A stretch of DNA of 38,843 nucleotides from Arthrobacter sp. AQ5-05 (lineage in GTDB: Bacteria > Actinomycetota > Actinomycetes > Actinomycetales > Micrococcaceae): the NCBI RefSeq assembly GCF_003287975.1, contig NZ_QMKQ01000032.1, forward strand, positions 1 through 38,843. The letters are read 5' to 3'. A model generated the notes under the pieces. It was not told the origin of the DNA and made no database searches. It saw only the letters and a list, made by a program, of their open reading frames with translations. Shown here piece after piece: positions 23,954 through 32,271 of this stretch; the stretch's first letter is position 1; every line of letters begins with the position of its first letter. Made by a program: the position numbers and the translations under genes.

Positions 23954-24940
23954 CTATGCGCCAGCGGTGATGCTGCTGCGTTCCGCGATGGCGTCCTTGA
24001 GCTGCGGCACGATGGTGAACAGGTCCCCGACGATGCCAAAGTCGGCGATGTCGAAGATCGGGGCGTCGGCATCCTTGTTGATCGCCACGATCCGCTTGGC
24101 CGTCTGCATGCCGGCCAGGTGCTGGATGGCACCGGAGATGCCCACCGCGACGTACAGCTCGGGAGAAACGCTGACCCCGGTCTGCCCGACCTGGTGGCTG
24201 TGCGGGACGTATCCTGAGTCCACCGCCGCGCGGGAGGCTCCCAGGCCCGCACCCAGCGCATCGGCCAGGTCCTCCACCAGGGCGAAGTTGTCCTTGGAGG
24301 CCAGTCCGCGACCGCCGGAAACCACGATCCTTGCGGCAAGCAGTTCCGGGCGAGCGGACCCGGTGGCAATCGCCGTGCGCGATTCGACCACGGCGGATGC
24401 GGTGGTGGATACGTCCAAGGCCACGAGGTTGACCACGGGATCCAGCACGGCATCGAGCGGTTCGGCGCCGGTGGATCCCACGGTGACCAAAGCCGTGCCG
24501 GCACCGATCGATGACTCCGTGAGGTAGTTTCCGCCGAAGACCGAGTGTGAGGCAACGATGTATCCCTCGCGCGTGGAAAGTTCGAGCGCTTCAAGGACCA
24601 CGGGGTTCTTGGTGCGCATCGACAAGCGGCCGACGACCTCACGGGCGGGCGCACTGTTCGAGGCCAGGACGGCGACCGGAGCGTATCTTTCCATGGCCGC
24701 GGCCAGCGCCGCCACGGAACATGCTTCCACGTGGGAATCGGCCTCGGCGGTCTCGGCGATGAACACCTCGCCCGCTCCCATGGTTGCCAGATCGGCCACC
24801 AGGGGTCGGCTGTTGCCGGGGAGCGCTGCGACCACGGCCACCGGGGTTCCCAGGTTCGCGGCCAGCGCCAGCAGGTGGGCAGCGTTCGGGCGCGGGGAGC
24901 CGTTTTCCGCCAGTTCGATGTTTACCAGGATGTGGGTCAT
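23954..24940 (-). CDS. etfA: Electron transfer flavoprotein alpha subunit
   Basis: This 328-residue FAD-binding subunit of the ETF heterodimer accepts electrons from acyl-CoA dehydrogenases. The C-terminal FAD domain is well conserved: [49 protein letters not shown], then [31 protein letters not shown]. The N-terminal domain is of normal length. It lies 12 bases after etfB and 14 before the cytochrome-b-like gene. Being in one operon with two acyl-CoA dehydrogenases suggests a dedicated ETF for this pathway, in addition to any housekeeping copy. Confidence 0.95.
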   Translation of the reverse strand: MTHILVNIELAENGSPRPNAAHLLALAANLGTPVAVVAALPGNSRPLVADLATMGAGEVFIAETAEADSHVEACSVAALAAAMERYAPVAVLASNSAPAREVVGRLSMRTKNPVVLEALELSTREGYIVASHSVFGGNYLTESSIGAGTALVTVGSTGAEPLDAVLDPVVNLVALDVSTTASAVVESRTAIATGSARPELLAARIVVSGGRGLASKDNFALVEDLADALGAGLGASRAAVDSGYVPHSHQVGQTGVSVSPELYVAVGISGAIQHLAGMQTAKRIVAINKDADAPIFDIADFGIVGDLFTIVPQLKDAIAERSSITAGA

Positions 24941-24952
24941 GTCGAATCTTCC

Positions 24953-25723
24953 TTAGATCAGGTTCTCGGCGACGAGGTAGGCGGCCAGTTGCGAGGCGGC
25001 CTGCCCGTCATCAACGATTTTGGTTCCTGCGGTGCGGGCGGGTCGACGGGAGGAGCTCAGCACCAGGTTTCCCTTGCCCGCATCGTGGGCGGCGAGTCCC
25101 AGGTCGCTGGCTGAGCGCAGGGCCACCGGCTTGCGCTTGGCCCCCAGAATGCCCTTGAACTTCGGGAACCTCGCTTCCCCGCTGGCCTCGGTGACCGAGA
25201 CCACCGCCGGGGTGGTTGCCCGCAGCGTCGTCGTGCCCCGGCCATCCGAGCGCCGGCCGCGCACGGTGCCCCCGGCAACGTCCAGGGAGTCCAGTGGGCC
25301 CAGAAACGGCAGTCCGAGCGCCTCGGCGATCATCGCCGGCACCACGCCTCCGCGTCCGTCGGTGGATTCGTTGCCGGCGATGACCAAATCGCATCCGGCA
25401 TCCTGCAGTGCCGCAGCCAGCGCCTTGGCGGTGTCCAACGCGTCGGACCCGGCGAGCGACTCGTCGCTGACGTGGATCGCCGAATCAGCGCCCATTGACA
25501 GGGCCTTGCGCAGCGCCTCGGCCGCGGCGGCCGGACCCATGGTGACGGCCACGATCTCCACGGATTTGTCGGCGTCCTTGTGCTTCAAGGCCGCCTCGAG
25601 GGCGCGTTCGGTGATCTCGTCGGCGATCCGGTCGCTGGCCGTCCGGTCCGCCCAGCCGTTGGAGTCCAGATGGCGGTCGTTCTCGGTGCAGGGCACCTGC
25701 TTGATCAGCACTGCAATCTTCAT
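24953..25723 (-). CDS. etfB: Electron transfer flavoprotein beta subunit
   Basis: This 256-residue AMP-binding ETF subunit begins KIAVLIKQVPCTENDRHLDSNGW. Further family blocks are EIVAVTMGPAAAAEALRKALSMGADSAIHVSD, DLVIAGNESTDGRGGVVPAMIAEALGLPFLG and AVVSVTEASGEARFPKFKGILGAKRKP; the last resembles the recognition-loop region contacted by acyl-CoA dehydrogenases. ATG at 25723 is chosen because AAGGAACGAG precedes it and homology starts there; the frame extends to 25768 without a signal. It follows the thioesterase gene by 72 bases, the largest gap in the operon, so an internal promoter is possible. Confidence 0.95.
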   Translation of the reverse strand: MKIAVLIKQVPCTENDRHLDSNGWADRTASDRIADEITERALEAALKHKDADKSVEIVAVTMGPAAAAEALRKALSMGADSAIHVSDESLAGSDALDTAKALAAALQDAGCDLVIAGNESTDGRGGVVPAMIAEALGLPFLGPLDSLDVAGGTVRGRRSDGRGTTTLRATTPAVVSVTEASGEARFPKFKGILGAKRKPVALRSASDLGLAAHDAGKGNLVLSSSRRPARTAGTKIVDDGQAASQLAAYLVAENLI

Positions 25724-25795
25724 GGTTGGCTCGTTCCTTGGTTGTTGAAGGTGTCGATGGGGTGGCAATCCACCCCGGGTTTCCGGTCCGCGCGG

Positions 25796-26464
25796 CTAGG
25801 GCGCGCCGGTCTCCGGGATGATCCGCGGCGGCAGCCACAACCCCCGTGCCCGGGCCACCACGGATCCACCGGCACGGATTTCTCCGAGGACCCAAATCTT
25901 GCGCCCGTCAACGTGCTCCACCCGGGCCGAGATTTCCAGCTCCTCAAAGAGCGGCACCGCATGGTCGTAGTCAACGGTCAAGGATCTGGTGAAGATCAAT
26001 GTCCCGATCGTTCCGGCCGCGTAGCCCATGATGTGGTCCAACAGCGCGGCCACAAATCCGCCGTGGACCCGGCCGGGAGGGCCCTGGTAGGCCAAGCCGA
26101 GCGTCGTGGTGGTGCACGCGGTATTGTCGTCGGCCACCCTGAGCTTCACCGGCGGTGCGATGGGGTTCAAGACGCCGGAAATCGGTGAACGGTCCCGGTA
26201 GCTGTCCTTGCGCGGTCCGCGGCGATCGGCCATCGGGTCTCCGGCCATGGCCTCCACCGGCTGGATATGTTCAGCGAGCAGTTCCAGCACCGATTCCAGC
26301 CGCCGGGCCAGTTCCGGCGCGACGGGTGTGTCCTCCGGAAGCCTGACCATGGCATCGAGCAGCTTCCGGGCGTGCCCGGCCGCCGCGACCAGGGACCGGC
26401 GGTTGTGTTCGGTGTCCGCCTGGTCCGCCGTTGCCGACGGCCACGCCACCGGCCTAGTTGTCAT
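25796..26464 (-). CDS. PaaI-type hotdog thioesterase
   Basis: This 222-residue protein has an N-terminal extension of about 100 residues (helical, with DSYRDRSPISGVLNPIAPP near its end) and a C-terminal hotdog domain. The active-site helix reads GPPGRVHGGFVAALLDHIMGYAAG, like the HGG..A.L.D segment of the PaaI/4HBT thioesterases, and a second strand block LTVDYDHAVPLFEELEISARV follows. These enzymes hydrolyse acyl-CoA, often to recycle CoA or remove dead-end intermediates. The start overlaps the end of the Ltp-like gene by 11 bases. The acyl specificity is unknown; context points to an intermediate of the same pathway. Confidence 0.85.
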   Translation of the reverse strand: MTTRPVAWPSATADQADTEHNRRSLVAAAGHARKLLDAMVRLPEDTPVAPELARRLESVLELLAEHIQPVEAMAGDPMADRRGPRKDSYRDRSPISGVLNPIAPPVKLRVADDNTACTTTTLGLAYQGPPGRVHGGFVAALLDHIMGYAAGTIGTLIFTRSLTVDYDHAVPLFEELEISARVEHVDGRKIWVLGEIRAGGSVVARARGLWLPPRIIPETGAP

Positions 26465-27632
26465 TGCCCAGGATCAGCGCGCTGGTCGGGACCCCGGTGC
26501 CGGCGGTGACCAGCACGTTGCGGGCATTGGGCACCTGGTTGACGGCGGTGCCGCGGATCTGCCGCACGCCCTCGGCGATGCCGTTCATGCCGTGGATGTA
26601 GGCCTCGCCCAGCTGCCCGCCATTGGTGTTGATCGGCAGGCGTCCGCCCAGTTCGATCGCCCCGTTCTTGATGAAGTCCTTCGCTTCTCCCGGGGCGCAG
26701 AAGCCGAATTCCTCCAGCTGCGCCAGCACGAACGGGGTGAAGTGGTCGTAGAGCACCGCGGTGTCGATGTCCGCGGGTCGCAGCCCGGTGTCGTTCCACA
26801 GCTGGCGGGCCACGTTGCCCATTTCCGGCAATGCCCGGTCGCCGTCCTTGCGGTAGTAGCTCACCATGGTGTGCTGGTCGTAGGCAGCCCCCTGGGCGGC
26901 GGCCTTGATGGACACCGCCTGACCGGGCAGGTCCTTGGCGCGTTCCGGGGTGGTGATGACGAAGGCCTGGCCACCGTCGGATTCCTGGCAGCAGTCCAGC
27001 AGATGCAGCGGATCGGCGATCCACCGCGAGGCCTGGTGGTCCTCCAGGGTGATCGGCTTGCCGTAGAACCAGGCCTTGGGGTTGGTGGCAGCGTGCTTGC
27101 GGTCGGCCACGGCGATGCGGCCGAAGTCCTCGGATGTGGCACCGGTCAGGTGCATGTAGCGCTGGGCGAACATGCCCACCCAGGAGGCCGGGGTCATCAG
27201 GCCGAAGGGCAGTGTCCAGGCGTAGGCGGCGGCGCGGGCGTCCGGGGCCATGCCCGCGGTGCTCATGGCCGCCCCGAAACGGGCGCCGGAGCGTTCGTTG
27301 AAGGCGCGGTAGCAGACCACGGTCTTGGCCACGCCGGTGGCCACGGCCATCGCCGCGTGCAGGATGGTGCCGGCGGCGGCGCCTCCCCCGTAGTCCACGT
27401 GGCTGAAGAAGTTCAGCTCCTTGCAACCCAGGCCGCGGGCGACCTCGATGGCGGGGTTGGTGTCCATGGAATAGGTCACCATGCCGTCCACGTCGTGCGG
27501 GTTGACCCCGGCGTCGCGGCAGGCGGCCAGCGAGGCCTCCTGGGCCAGCTGCAGCTCGGAGCGGCCGGAGTTCTTGGAGAACTCGGTGGCGCCGATGCCC
27601 ACGATGACTGCCTTGTTCAGCAGGTTGCTCAT
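26454..27632 (-). CDS. Ltp2-like thiolase-fold lipid-transfer protein / probable aldol lyase
   Basis: This 392-residue thiolase-fold protein is of the SCP-X/Ltp type. The nucleophile Cys of thiolases is absent: the region reads SHVDYGGGAAAGTILHAA. Conserved blocks remain, including AVLYDHFTPFVLAQLEEFGFC (Tyr295) and LPINTNGGQLGEAYIHGMN (Tyr345, His347). In mycobacterial Ltp2, Tyr residues in such blocks serve retro-aldol cleavage in complex with the DUF35 part of ChsH2. Here a DUF35 gene lies two genes upstream in the same operon, supporting a retro-aldolase role that releases a short acyl-CoA (propionyl-CoA in the steroid case). The start at 27632 overlaps the preceding MaoC stop by four bases. 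The substrate is not determined. Confidence 0.85.
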   Translation of the reverse strand: MSNLLNKAVIVGIGATEFSKNSGRSELQLAQEASLAACRDAGVNPHDVDGMVTYSMDTNPAIEVARGLGCKELNFFSHVDYGGGAAAGTILHAAMAVATGVAKTVVCYRAFNERSGARFGAAMSTAGMAPDARAAAYAWTLPFGLMTPASWVGMFAQRYMHLTGATSEDFGRIAVADRKHAATNPKAWFYGKPITLEDHQASRWIADPLHLLDCCQESDGGQAFVITTPERAKDLPGQAVSIKAAAQGAAYDQHTMVSYYRKDGDRALPEMGNVARQLWNDTGLRPADIDTAVLYDHFTPFVLAQLEEFGFCAPGEAKDFIKNGAIELGGRLPINTNGGQLGEAYIHGMNGIAEGVRQIRGTAVNQVPNARNVLVTAGTGVPTSALILGNDN

Positions 27633-28072
27633 GCCGATTCCCCTTTCGATGGGATCACGATGTCTACGGTGCCGGTGACGTGCGGGCCCAGGGAATTGGT
27701 GCCGATGACCTTGACGGTGAGGTTCTGGCCCTGGACGGATTCGACGGTGCCGGTGAAGACCATTTCGTCGCCCGGGAAGTTGGTGGCGCCCAGGCGGATG
27801 TTGATCCGGCCCACGCGGGCGGCCGGGCCCGCCCATTGCCCCACGTAGCGGTTGACCAGGGCATTGGTGGTCAGGATGTTCATGAAAACGTTCTTGGTTC
27901 CCGCGGCCTCGGCCACGTCCTTGTCGTGGTGGACCTTTTGGAAGTCCCGGGTGGCAATCGCCCCTGTGACGATCAGCGTGGCTGTGATCGGGATCCGCAG
28001 CTCGGGCAGCTGATCCCCCGCGGCGATCGTCTCCGGGCCGGTGGGGGCGATGGCGGATGTATCGGTGCTCAT
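27629..28072 (-). CDS. MaoC-like hydratase subunit, ChsH1-like
   Basis: This 147-residue single-hotdog protein has the (R)-hydratase active-site motif: ATRDFQKVHHDKDVAEAAGTKNVFMNILTTNALV, with Asp43 and His48 placed as the catalytic pair of MaoC hydratases. The spacing and FMNILT are like ChsH1 of the mycobacterial igr operon, which hydrates the enoyl-CoA of the last side-chain round together with the N-terminal MaoC part of ChsH2. It overlaps both neighbours by four bases. It most likely works with the MaoC-like protein at 28533-29051, which lacks an evident active-site motif. Confidence 0.85.
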   Translation of the reverse strand: MSTDTSAIAPTGPETIAAGDQLPELRIPITATLIVTGAIATRDFQKVHHDKDVAEAAGTKNVFMNILTTNALVNRYVGQWAGPAARVGRINIRLGATNFPGDEMVFTGTVESVQGQNLTVKVIGTNSLGPHVTGTVDIVIPSKGESA

Positions 28073-28533
28073 GAGTGGCCTCCTTCCGGGCGTGCCACGG
28101 GCAGCACCAGGTCCGCGTCCATGCGTTCGACGGTGATGGACACCGCCATGCCGATCACCACGTCCTCGCGCTCAACGTCTTCGAGGTTCATGACCACGCG
28201 CGGGCCCTCCTCAAGCTCCACGACGGCCACGATGTAGCCCGGCTCGAACGGCGGGACGATGGGGTGGTAGAGCACCACATAGCTGTGCACGATGCCGCGC
28301 CCGCCCATGGTCTTCGGTGCCCAGTGGACGGAATGGCACTCCGGGCACATCGGAACCGGCGGGTGGCGCAGCTCGTTGCAGTCGCTGCACTGCTGGATGG
28401 CCAGCTCGCCCCGCTCGGTGAGGGCCTCGAAGAAGAAGGCGTTGTCCAGGTTGATCGCCGGGCGCGGGCGCAGGGCCTCGCTCTTGGCCGGGGCGTTGTC
28501 CTCGGCCAGTGTCGCTGACAGGGTCTCGGTCAT
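28069..28533 (-). CDS. DUF35 (OB-fold, zinc-ribbon) protein
   Basis: This 154-residue protein has a rubredoxin-like zinc ribbon, CSDCNELRHPPVPMCPEC (Cys49, Cys52, Cys63, Cys66), followed by an OB fold (GIVHSYVVLYHPIVPPFEPGYIVAVVELEEGPRVV). DUF35 proteins act as partners of thiolase-fold enzymes; in ChsH2 the same domain binds Ltp2 and is required for retro-aldol cleavage. Here it is a separate gene. It begins on the last base of the upstream MaoC-like stop (TAATG) and overlaps the downstream ChsH1-like gene by four bases. The N-terminal 30 residues are low-complexity and Ala-rich. Confidence 0.88.
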   Translation of the reverse strand: MTETLSATLAEDNAPAKSEALRPRPAINLDNAFFFEALTERGELAIQQCSDCNELRHPPVPMCPECHSVHWAPKTMGGRGIVHSYVVLYHPIVPPFEPGYIVAVVELEEGPRVVMNLEDVEREDVVIGMAVSITVERMDADLVLPVARPEGGHS

Positions 28534-29051
28534 TAGGAGTTCCTCTTTTCCGGGTTGTACCAAAGGGTGCGGAAGCGCATGGTGCCCACGCGTTCCCCGG
28601 CCTGGTCGGTGTAGGTGGTCAGGGTGGTGATGAAGTAGCCCTCGCCCAGGCCCGTCTGCTTGGGTCCCACGAAGGTCTCCACCTTCTCGGTGGCCGTGAG
28701 CAGGTCCCCGGGCACCAGGTAGCGGTCGTATTCCTGGTCGCAGTTCACCGCCACGACCTTCGGGTACCCGGACTCGGCCAGGATCCCGTAGGCGTGGTCC
28801 ACGTCGGATTCGATCACCGGGTCCGAGGGGTTGATCATGTTCCAGACCTGCAGGGCCGAGGGTGGGGCGACCACGTCCGGGTGGCCGGCCGCCCGGGCGG
28901 CCGCGGGGTCCAGGTGGATCGGGTTTTTCTCCCCCATGGCCTCGCACAGGTGGTGGATCATCGGCCGGTTGACCGCATCGCGGGCCACGGAGACCCTTTC
29001 GCGTCCGGCGGCGATGATCTCGCCGATCCTTGCGCTTGGATCGTTGCTCAT
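28533..29051 (-). CDS. MaoC-like (FAS1-type dehydratase) protein, ChsH2 N-terminal-like
   Basis: This 172-residue hotdog protein has the pattern VSVARDAVNRPMIHHLCEAMGEKNPIHLDPAAARAAGHPDVVAPPSALQVWNM, then DQEYDRYLVPGDLLTATEKVETF. It resembles the N-terminal MaoC-like half of ChsH2, the structural partner of ChsH1; the usual D....H catalytic pair is not evident. In mycobacteria this half is fused to DUF35; here the DUF35 partner is the next gene, joined by a one-base TAATG overlap. It probably forms a hydratase with the 27629-28072 product and bridges to the Ltp2-like protein. Confidence 0.82.
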   Translation of the reverse strand: MSNDPSARIGEIIAAGRERVSVARDAVNRPMIHHLCEAMGEKNPIHLDPAAARAAGHPDVVAPPSALQVWNMINPSDPVIESDVDHAYGILAESGYPKVVAVNCDQEYDRYLVPGDLLTATEKVETFVGPKQTGLGEGYFITTLTTYTDQAGERVGTMRFRTLWYNPEKRNS

Positions 29052-30763
29052 ACTGTCTCCTTGATGGGGGTTTCCGCGGGCCGCAGCGGCAAGAGATGCG
29101 CCCGGCCGTTCTCCTGGAACATTGCCTCCAGGGTTTGCACGGCGCGTTCATCGAGTTTCTCGAAGTGCAGGGCGCGGCCCGGGCGGTGGTAGACGTTCTC
29201 GTTCACCAGCCACGCGTCCCTGCGCAGCCGCGGCTTGTTGATCTTCTGTGTGGCCGTCACCGGCACGTCCTTGACCACGCTGAGGAACCGGGGGGCCCAC
29301 TTGGTGCCCAGATCCGGTTGCGCCTCGAGGAAGGCGGTGAAGGCGGCCGGATCGAAACTCCCGGGATCGGGGACCTGCAAGGTGGCCATGACCTGGTCTC
29401 CGGTTCTGGCGTCGGGGACCGGGTAGACCGCCGCCAGCAGGGCACCCGGGTAGCGCGAGAGCACGCGTTCCACGGGTGCGGCGGAGAAGTTTTCACTGTC
29501 CACGCGCAACCTGTCGGAGGTGCGGCCGGCGAAGTAGAAGAACCCTTCCGCGTCGCGGTAACCCAAATCGCCGGTCAGGAACGCGTTGCCGCGGATGCGC
29601 TCGGCGACCGCCTCGGGGTTCTTGTAGTACCCCTCGAAAAGGGGAGCCCCGCTGAGGTTCGCCAGTTCCCCGATCGCTTCCCCGGCGTTGAGGATGCGCC
29701 CCGAGTCGTCCAGGACGGCAGGCGGGCACTCTTCCATCGTTTCGGGGTTCACCACCGCAGCATCCATGCCCTCGGGTGGCAGGCCGAGGGAACCCTGGGG
29801 GGTTTCCGGGGTGCGGCGCAAGGTCAGCCCGCCCTCGCTGGCGCCGTAGTTTTCGGTGGGCCAGATGCCGAAGCGGCGGTGGAACTCGGCCAGGTCCAGG
29901 TCCGAGGCCTCGGTGCCGAAGCAGGACTCCAGGTTGGTCCGGTTTTCCTGGTTTTTCTCGGGCTGGGCCAGGATGTAGGACAGCGAGCGTCCCACGTAGT
30001 TGAAGTAGGTGACCTTGTAGCGCATCAAATCCGGCACAAAGCCGGACGCCGAGAACTTGCGGGCCAACGCGAAGGCGCCGCCGGTGTACAGCGGGTTGGC
30101 CCAGCAGGCGAAGATGCCGTTGCCGTGGAACAGCGGCATCGAGTTGTAGCTGACATCGTTGCCGCCCAGGCCCATGTGGCGGAATTCCGCGGTGCGGTAG
30201 AGCCGCCCGGTCGTGCAGATCACCGCCTTCGGGTCTCCCGTGGACCCCGAGGTGAACAGCAGCAGCAGTGCGGTGGCCGGATCCCCGGCGGCGGCGATGT
30301 CCGGGCGCGGGGCGTTGCGGTGCCTGTCGAGCTGCGCGGCGTACTGCGGGGTTTCGATGCGCAGGATCTTGCGTTCCTCGACCCCGGGTTCCACGCCGCT
30401 GAACAGGGATTCCAGTTCCCCGCTGGTGACCAGGATCTCGCAATCGGTGTACGTGATGTCGCGGACCAGTTCCTCGCCGCGGCGTGTCAGGTTGATCCCC
30501 ACCACGGTCGCGCCGGCATAGGCGGCACCCCCGATGGCGAAGATGTATTCCGGGTCGTTCTCCAGCATCACGCCCACGTGGAACGGCTTGCCTTCCTCGT
30601 GCAGCGAGAGCATCAGGTGGGCCCGGACCCTGCATTCGGCCACCACCTCGGCCCAGGTCCAGATGCGGCCCTCGAAAAGCAGCCCGGGGCGATCGTCCTC
30701 GGCCCTGCGGTCCAGCAGGTCCCTGGTGGTGTGGTCTTTTGTCGTTTCGACGTCCGTGTTCAT
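29048..30763 (-). CDS. Acyl-CoA synthetase (FadD-type, AMP-forming)
   Basis: This 571-residue ANL-superfamily ligase activates a carboxylic acid to its CoA thioester through an acyl-adenylate. The P-loop is LLFTSGSTGDPKAVI (TSGSTGDPK at 171-179), the A5 motif is ENYGASEGG (306-312 region), the A7 motif is FLTGDLGYRDAEGFFYFAGRTSDRLRVDSEN, and the C-terminal catalytic Lys lies in ATQKINKPRLRRD. It is similar in architecture to FadD17/FadD19-type enzymes of actinobacterial steroid and branched acid metabolism; the exact match is uncertain. It overlaps the MFS and MaoC genes by four bases each. It would activate the acid brought in by the MFS transporter. Confidence 0.9.
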   Translation of the reverse strand: MNTDVETTKDHTTRDLLDRRAEDDRPGLLFEGRIWTWAEVVAECRVRAHLMLSLHEEGKPFHVGVMLENDPEYIFAIGGAAYAGATVVGINLTRRGEELVRDITYTDCEILVTSGELESLFSGVEPGVEERKILRIETPQYAAQLDRHRNAPRPDIAAAGDPATALLLLFTSGSTGDPKAVICTTGRLYRTAEFRHMGLGGNDVSYNSMPLFHGNGIFACWANPLYTGGAFALARKFSASGFVPDLMRYKVTYFNYVGRSLSYILAQPEKNQENRTNLESCFGTEASDLDLAEFHRRFGIWPTENYGASEGGLTLRRTPETPQGSLGLPPEGMDAAVVNPETMEECPPAVLDDSGRILNAGEAIGELANLSGAPLFEGYYKNPEAVAERIRGNAFLTGDLGYRDAEGFFYFAGRTSDRLRVDSENFSAAPVERVLSRYPGALLAAVYPVPDARTGDQVMATLQVPDPGSFDPAAFTAFLEAQPDLGTKWAPRFLSVVKDVPVTATQKINKPRLRRDAWLVNENVYHRPGRALHFEKLDERAVQTLEAMFQENGRAHLLPLRPAETPIKETV

Positions 30764-32271
30764 GACTGGTCCTTAAGGGCGAGGGTGGTTTCCCGGGATT
30801 CGGATTCCTGTGCGTGCGGGGCCCGTGTCGGTGGAATGAAGTAGACAACGACAATGGTCAGCACGCAGGTGGCGATGAGCACGCCCACGACGAGGAAGAA
30901 CCCGGAGAGCGAGACGTACGTTTTCTCGCCCGCGAGAACGGGAGAGAATGCGAGCATCAGGCCCACGACCGAGGCGGCAACCGCTTGGAAGGCGGTGCGG
31001 GTCACCGCGTTGACCCCGGTGGCGGTGCTGGTCTGCTCGGGAAGGACGCACTCGACGATGACCGTCGGCATGCCGGAGTAGAGGAACCCGGTGCCGAAGA
31101 TGACCACCACCAAACCGGAGATCACCACGGGGAGCTGGCCCGGGGCGAGGCAGACGATGAGCAGGCCCACGATGGTCAGCAGCGAGCCGATCATCAGCCC
31201 GATGCGGGCACCGAAGCGTGCGGAGATCCTTCCGATCAGCGGCGAGATGCAGAAGGCCGCGGCGGCGGTGATGAATCCCAGCAGGCCCGTCATGGTGGCG
31301 CTGAGTCCCAGTCCGATGGGCAGATCCAGCACGCTGCCATCCGCCATCACCACGCTGCCGGGATTGCGGTAGATCGTGACGGACAGGATGTTCATGGTCC
31401 CGATCGGCCCGACGGCGATCAGCGCGGTGGCCAGCATGCCCAGGGCGAACTTGCGCTGCCCGAACATCCGCACGTTGATCATCGGCTCCTCGGTGCGCAA
31501 TTCCCAGGCGACCCACAACACCAGGCCGGCCAGGCCACCGAGCAAAAATGCGAGCACCCAGAAGTCGCTCCAGCCGCGGCTCTTGCTCAGCGTCAGCCCG
31601 TAAAGAGCTGCGGCAATGGCCGCTCCGAAGACCAGGCCGCCGAAGTAGTCGACCTTGCCGGAGCGGGCCAATGTTTGCCGTGGCTCGCGGGCAATGCCGA
31701 AGTGCACCAGGGCCGCGGCAAGGGTTGCGAAGACCGCCGCGGTCCAGAAGATGTAGTGCCAGCTGGCGTAGTCCAGGAACAGGCCTCCGCCGAGCATGCC
31801 GCCGGCACCGGCGATAAGCGCCGAGGTGCTGACGACGGCGATGCCCATGCTGATCTTGGCCGCCGGGAAGGTGGCACGGACCATGCCGATGGCCAGGGGC
31901 AGCACCGCCCCGGAGACACCCTGCACCGCACGTCCGGCAACCAGCACGCCGAAACTCGGGGCCAGGGCGCTGATGACCGAGCCGATGGCGGAGAGCAGCA
32001 GGATGGCGACCAGGACCTTGCGCCGGCCGAACTGGTCGCCCAGCCGGCCGACGAATCCGGTGGCCAGCGCGGCGACCAGCGAGTACGCGGTGATCACCCA
32101 CACGAGCTTGGACAGATCGGTGGTGAAGAAGTCTCCCGGCGTGTAGAGCAGCTGGACCGCCATGGAGGTCTCGAACGCGGCAACCACCTCGGCGATCACC
32201 AGGATGGTGAGAACGGTGCCGACGCTGCGGCCGGCCAGCGGCGAAGGGCCGGCGGACAGCGGGGCGGTCAT
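30760..32271 (-). CDS. MFS transporter (DHA2-like, 14-helix type)
   Basis: This 503-residue major facilitator has about 14 hydrophobic segments. The N-terminal motif-A loop is GFVGRLGDQFGRRKVLV, and motif B/C-like helices follow (SFGVLVAGRAVQGVSGAVLPLAIGMVRATFP; STSALIAGAGGMLGGGLFLDYASWHYIFW). DHA2 proteins mostly export drugs, but similar transporters sit in catabolic operons as importers. The ATG at 32271 overlaps the acyl-CoA dehydrogenase stop by four bases. Being locked inside a catabolic operon points to uptake of the acid substrate, or efflux of a toxic intermediate. Direction cannot be told from sequence. Confidence 0.9.
   Translation of the reverse strand: MTAPLSAGPSPLAGRSVGTVLTILVIAEVVAAFETSMAVQLLYTPGDFFTTDLSKLVWVITAYSLVAALATGFVGRLGDQFGRRKVLVAILLLSAIGSVISALAPSFGVLVAGRAVQGVSGAVLPLAIGMVRATFPAAKISMGIAVVSTSALIAGAGGMLGGGLFLDYASWHYIFWTAAVFATLAAALVHFGIAREPRQTLARSGKVDYFGGLVFGAAIAAALYGLTLSKSRGWSDFWVLAFLLGGLAGLVLWVAWELRTEEPMINVRMFGQRKFALGMLATALIAVGPIGTMNILSVTIYRNPGSVVMADGSVLDLPIGLGLSATMTGLLGFITAAAAFCISPLIGRISARFGARIGLMIGSLLTIVGLLIVCLAPGQLPVVISGLVVVIFGTGFLYSGMPTVIVECVLPEQTSTATGVNAVTRTAFQAVAASVVGLMLAFSPVLAGEKTYVSLSGFFLVVGVLIATCVLTIVVVYFIPPTRAPHAQESESRETTLALKDQS

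Noticed and set aside
23116-24654. 512-codon minus-strand frame overlapping etfA and the cytochrome gene
   Set aside because: Out of frame with two clearly homologous genes; Arg/Pro/Ser-rich shadow.
26208-27848. 546-codon open frame on + opposite the Ltp2-like gene
   Set aside because: Shadow of the minus-strand gene; Val/Gly/His repeats arise from reversed Ala/Thr/Pro codons.
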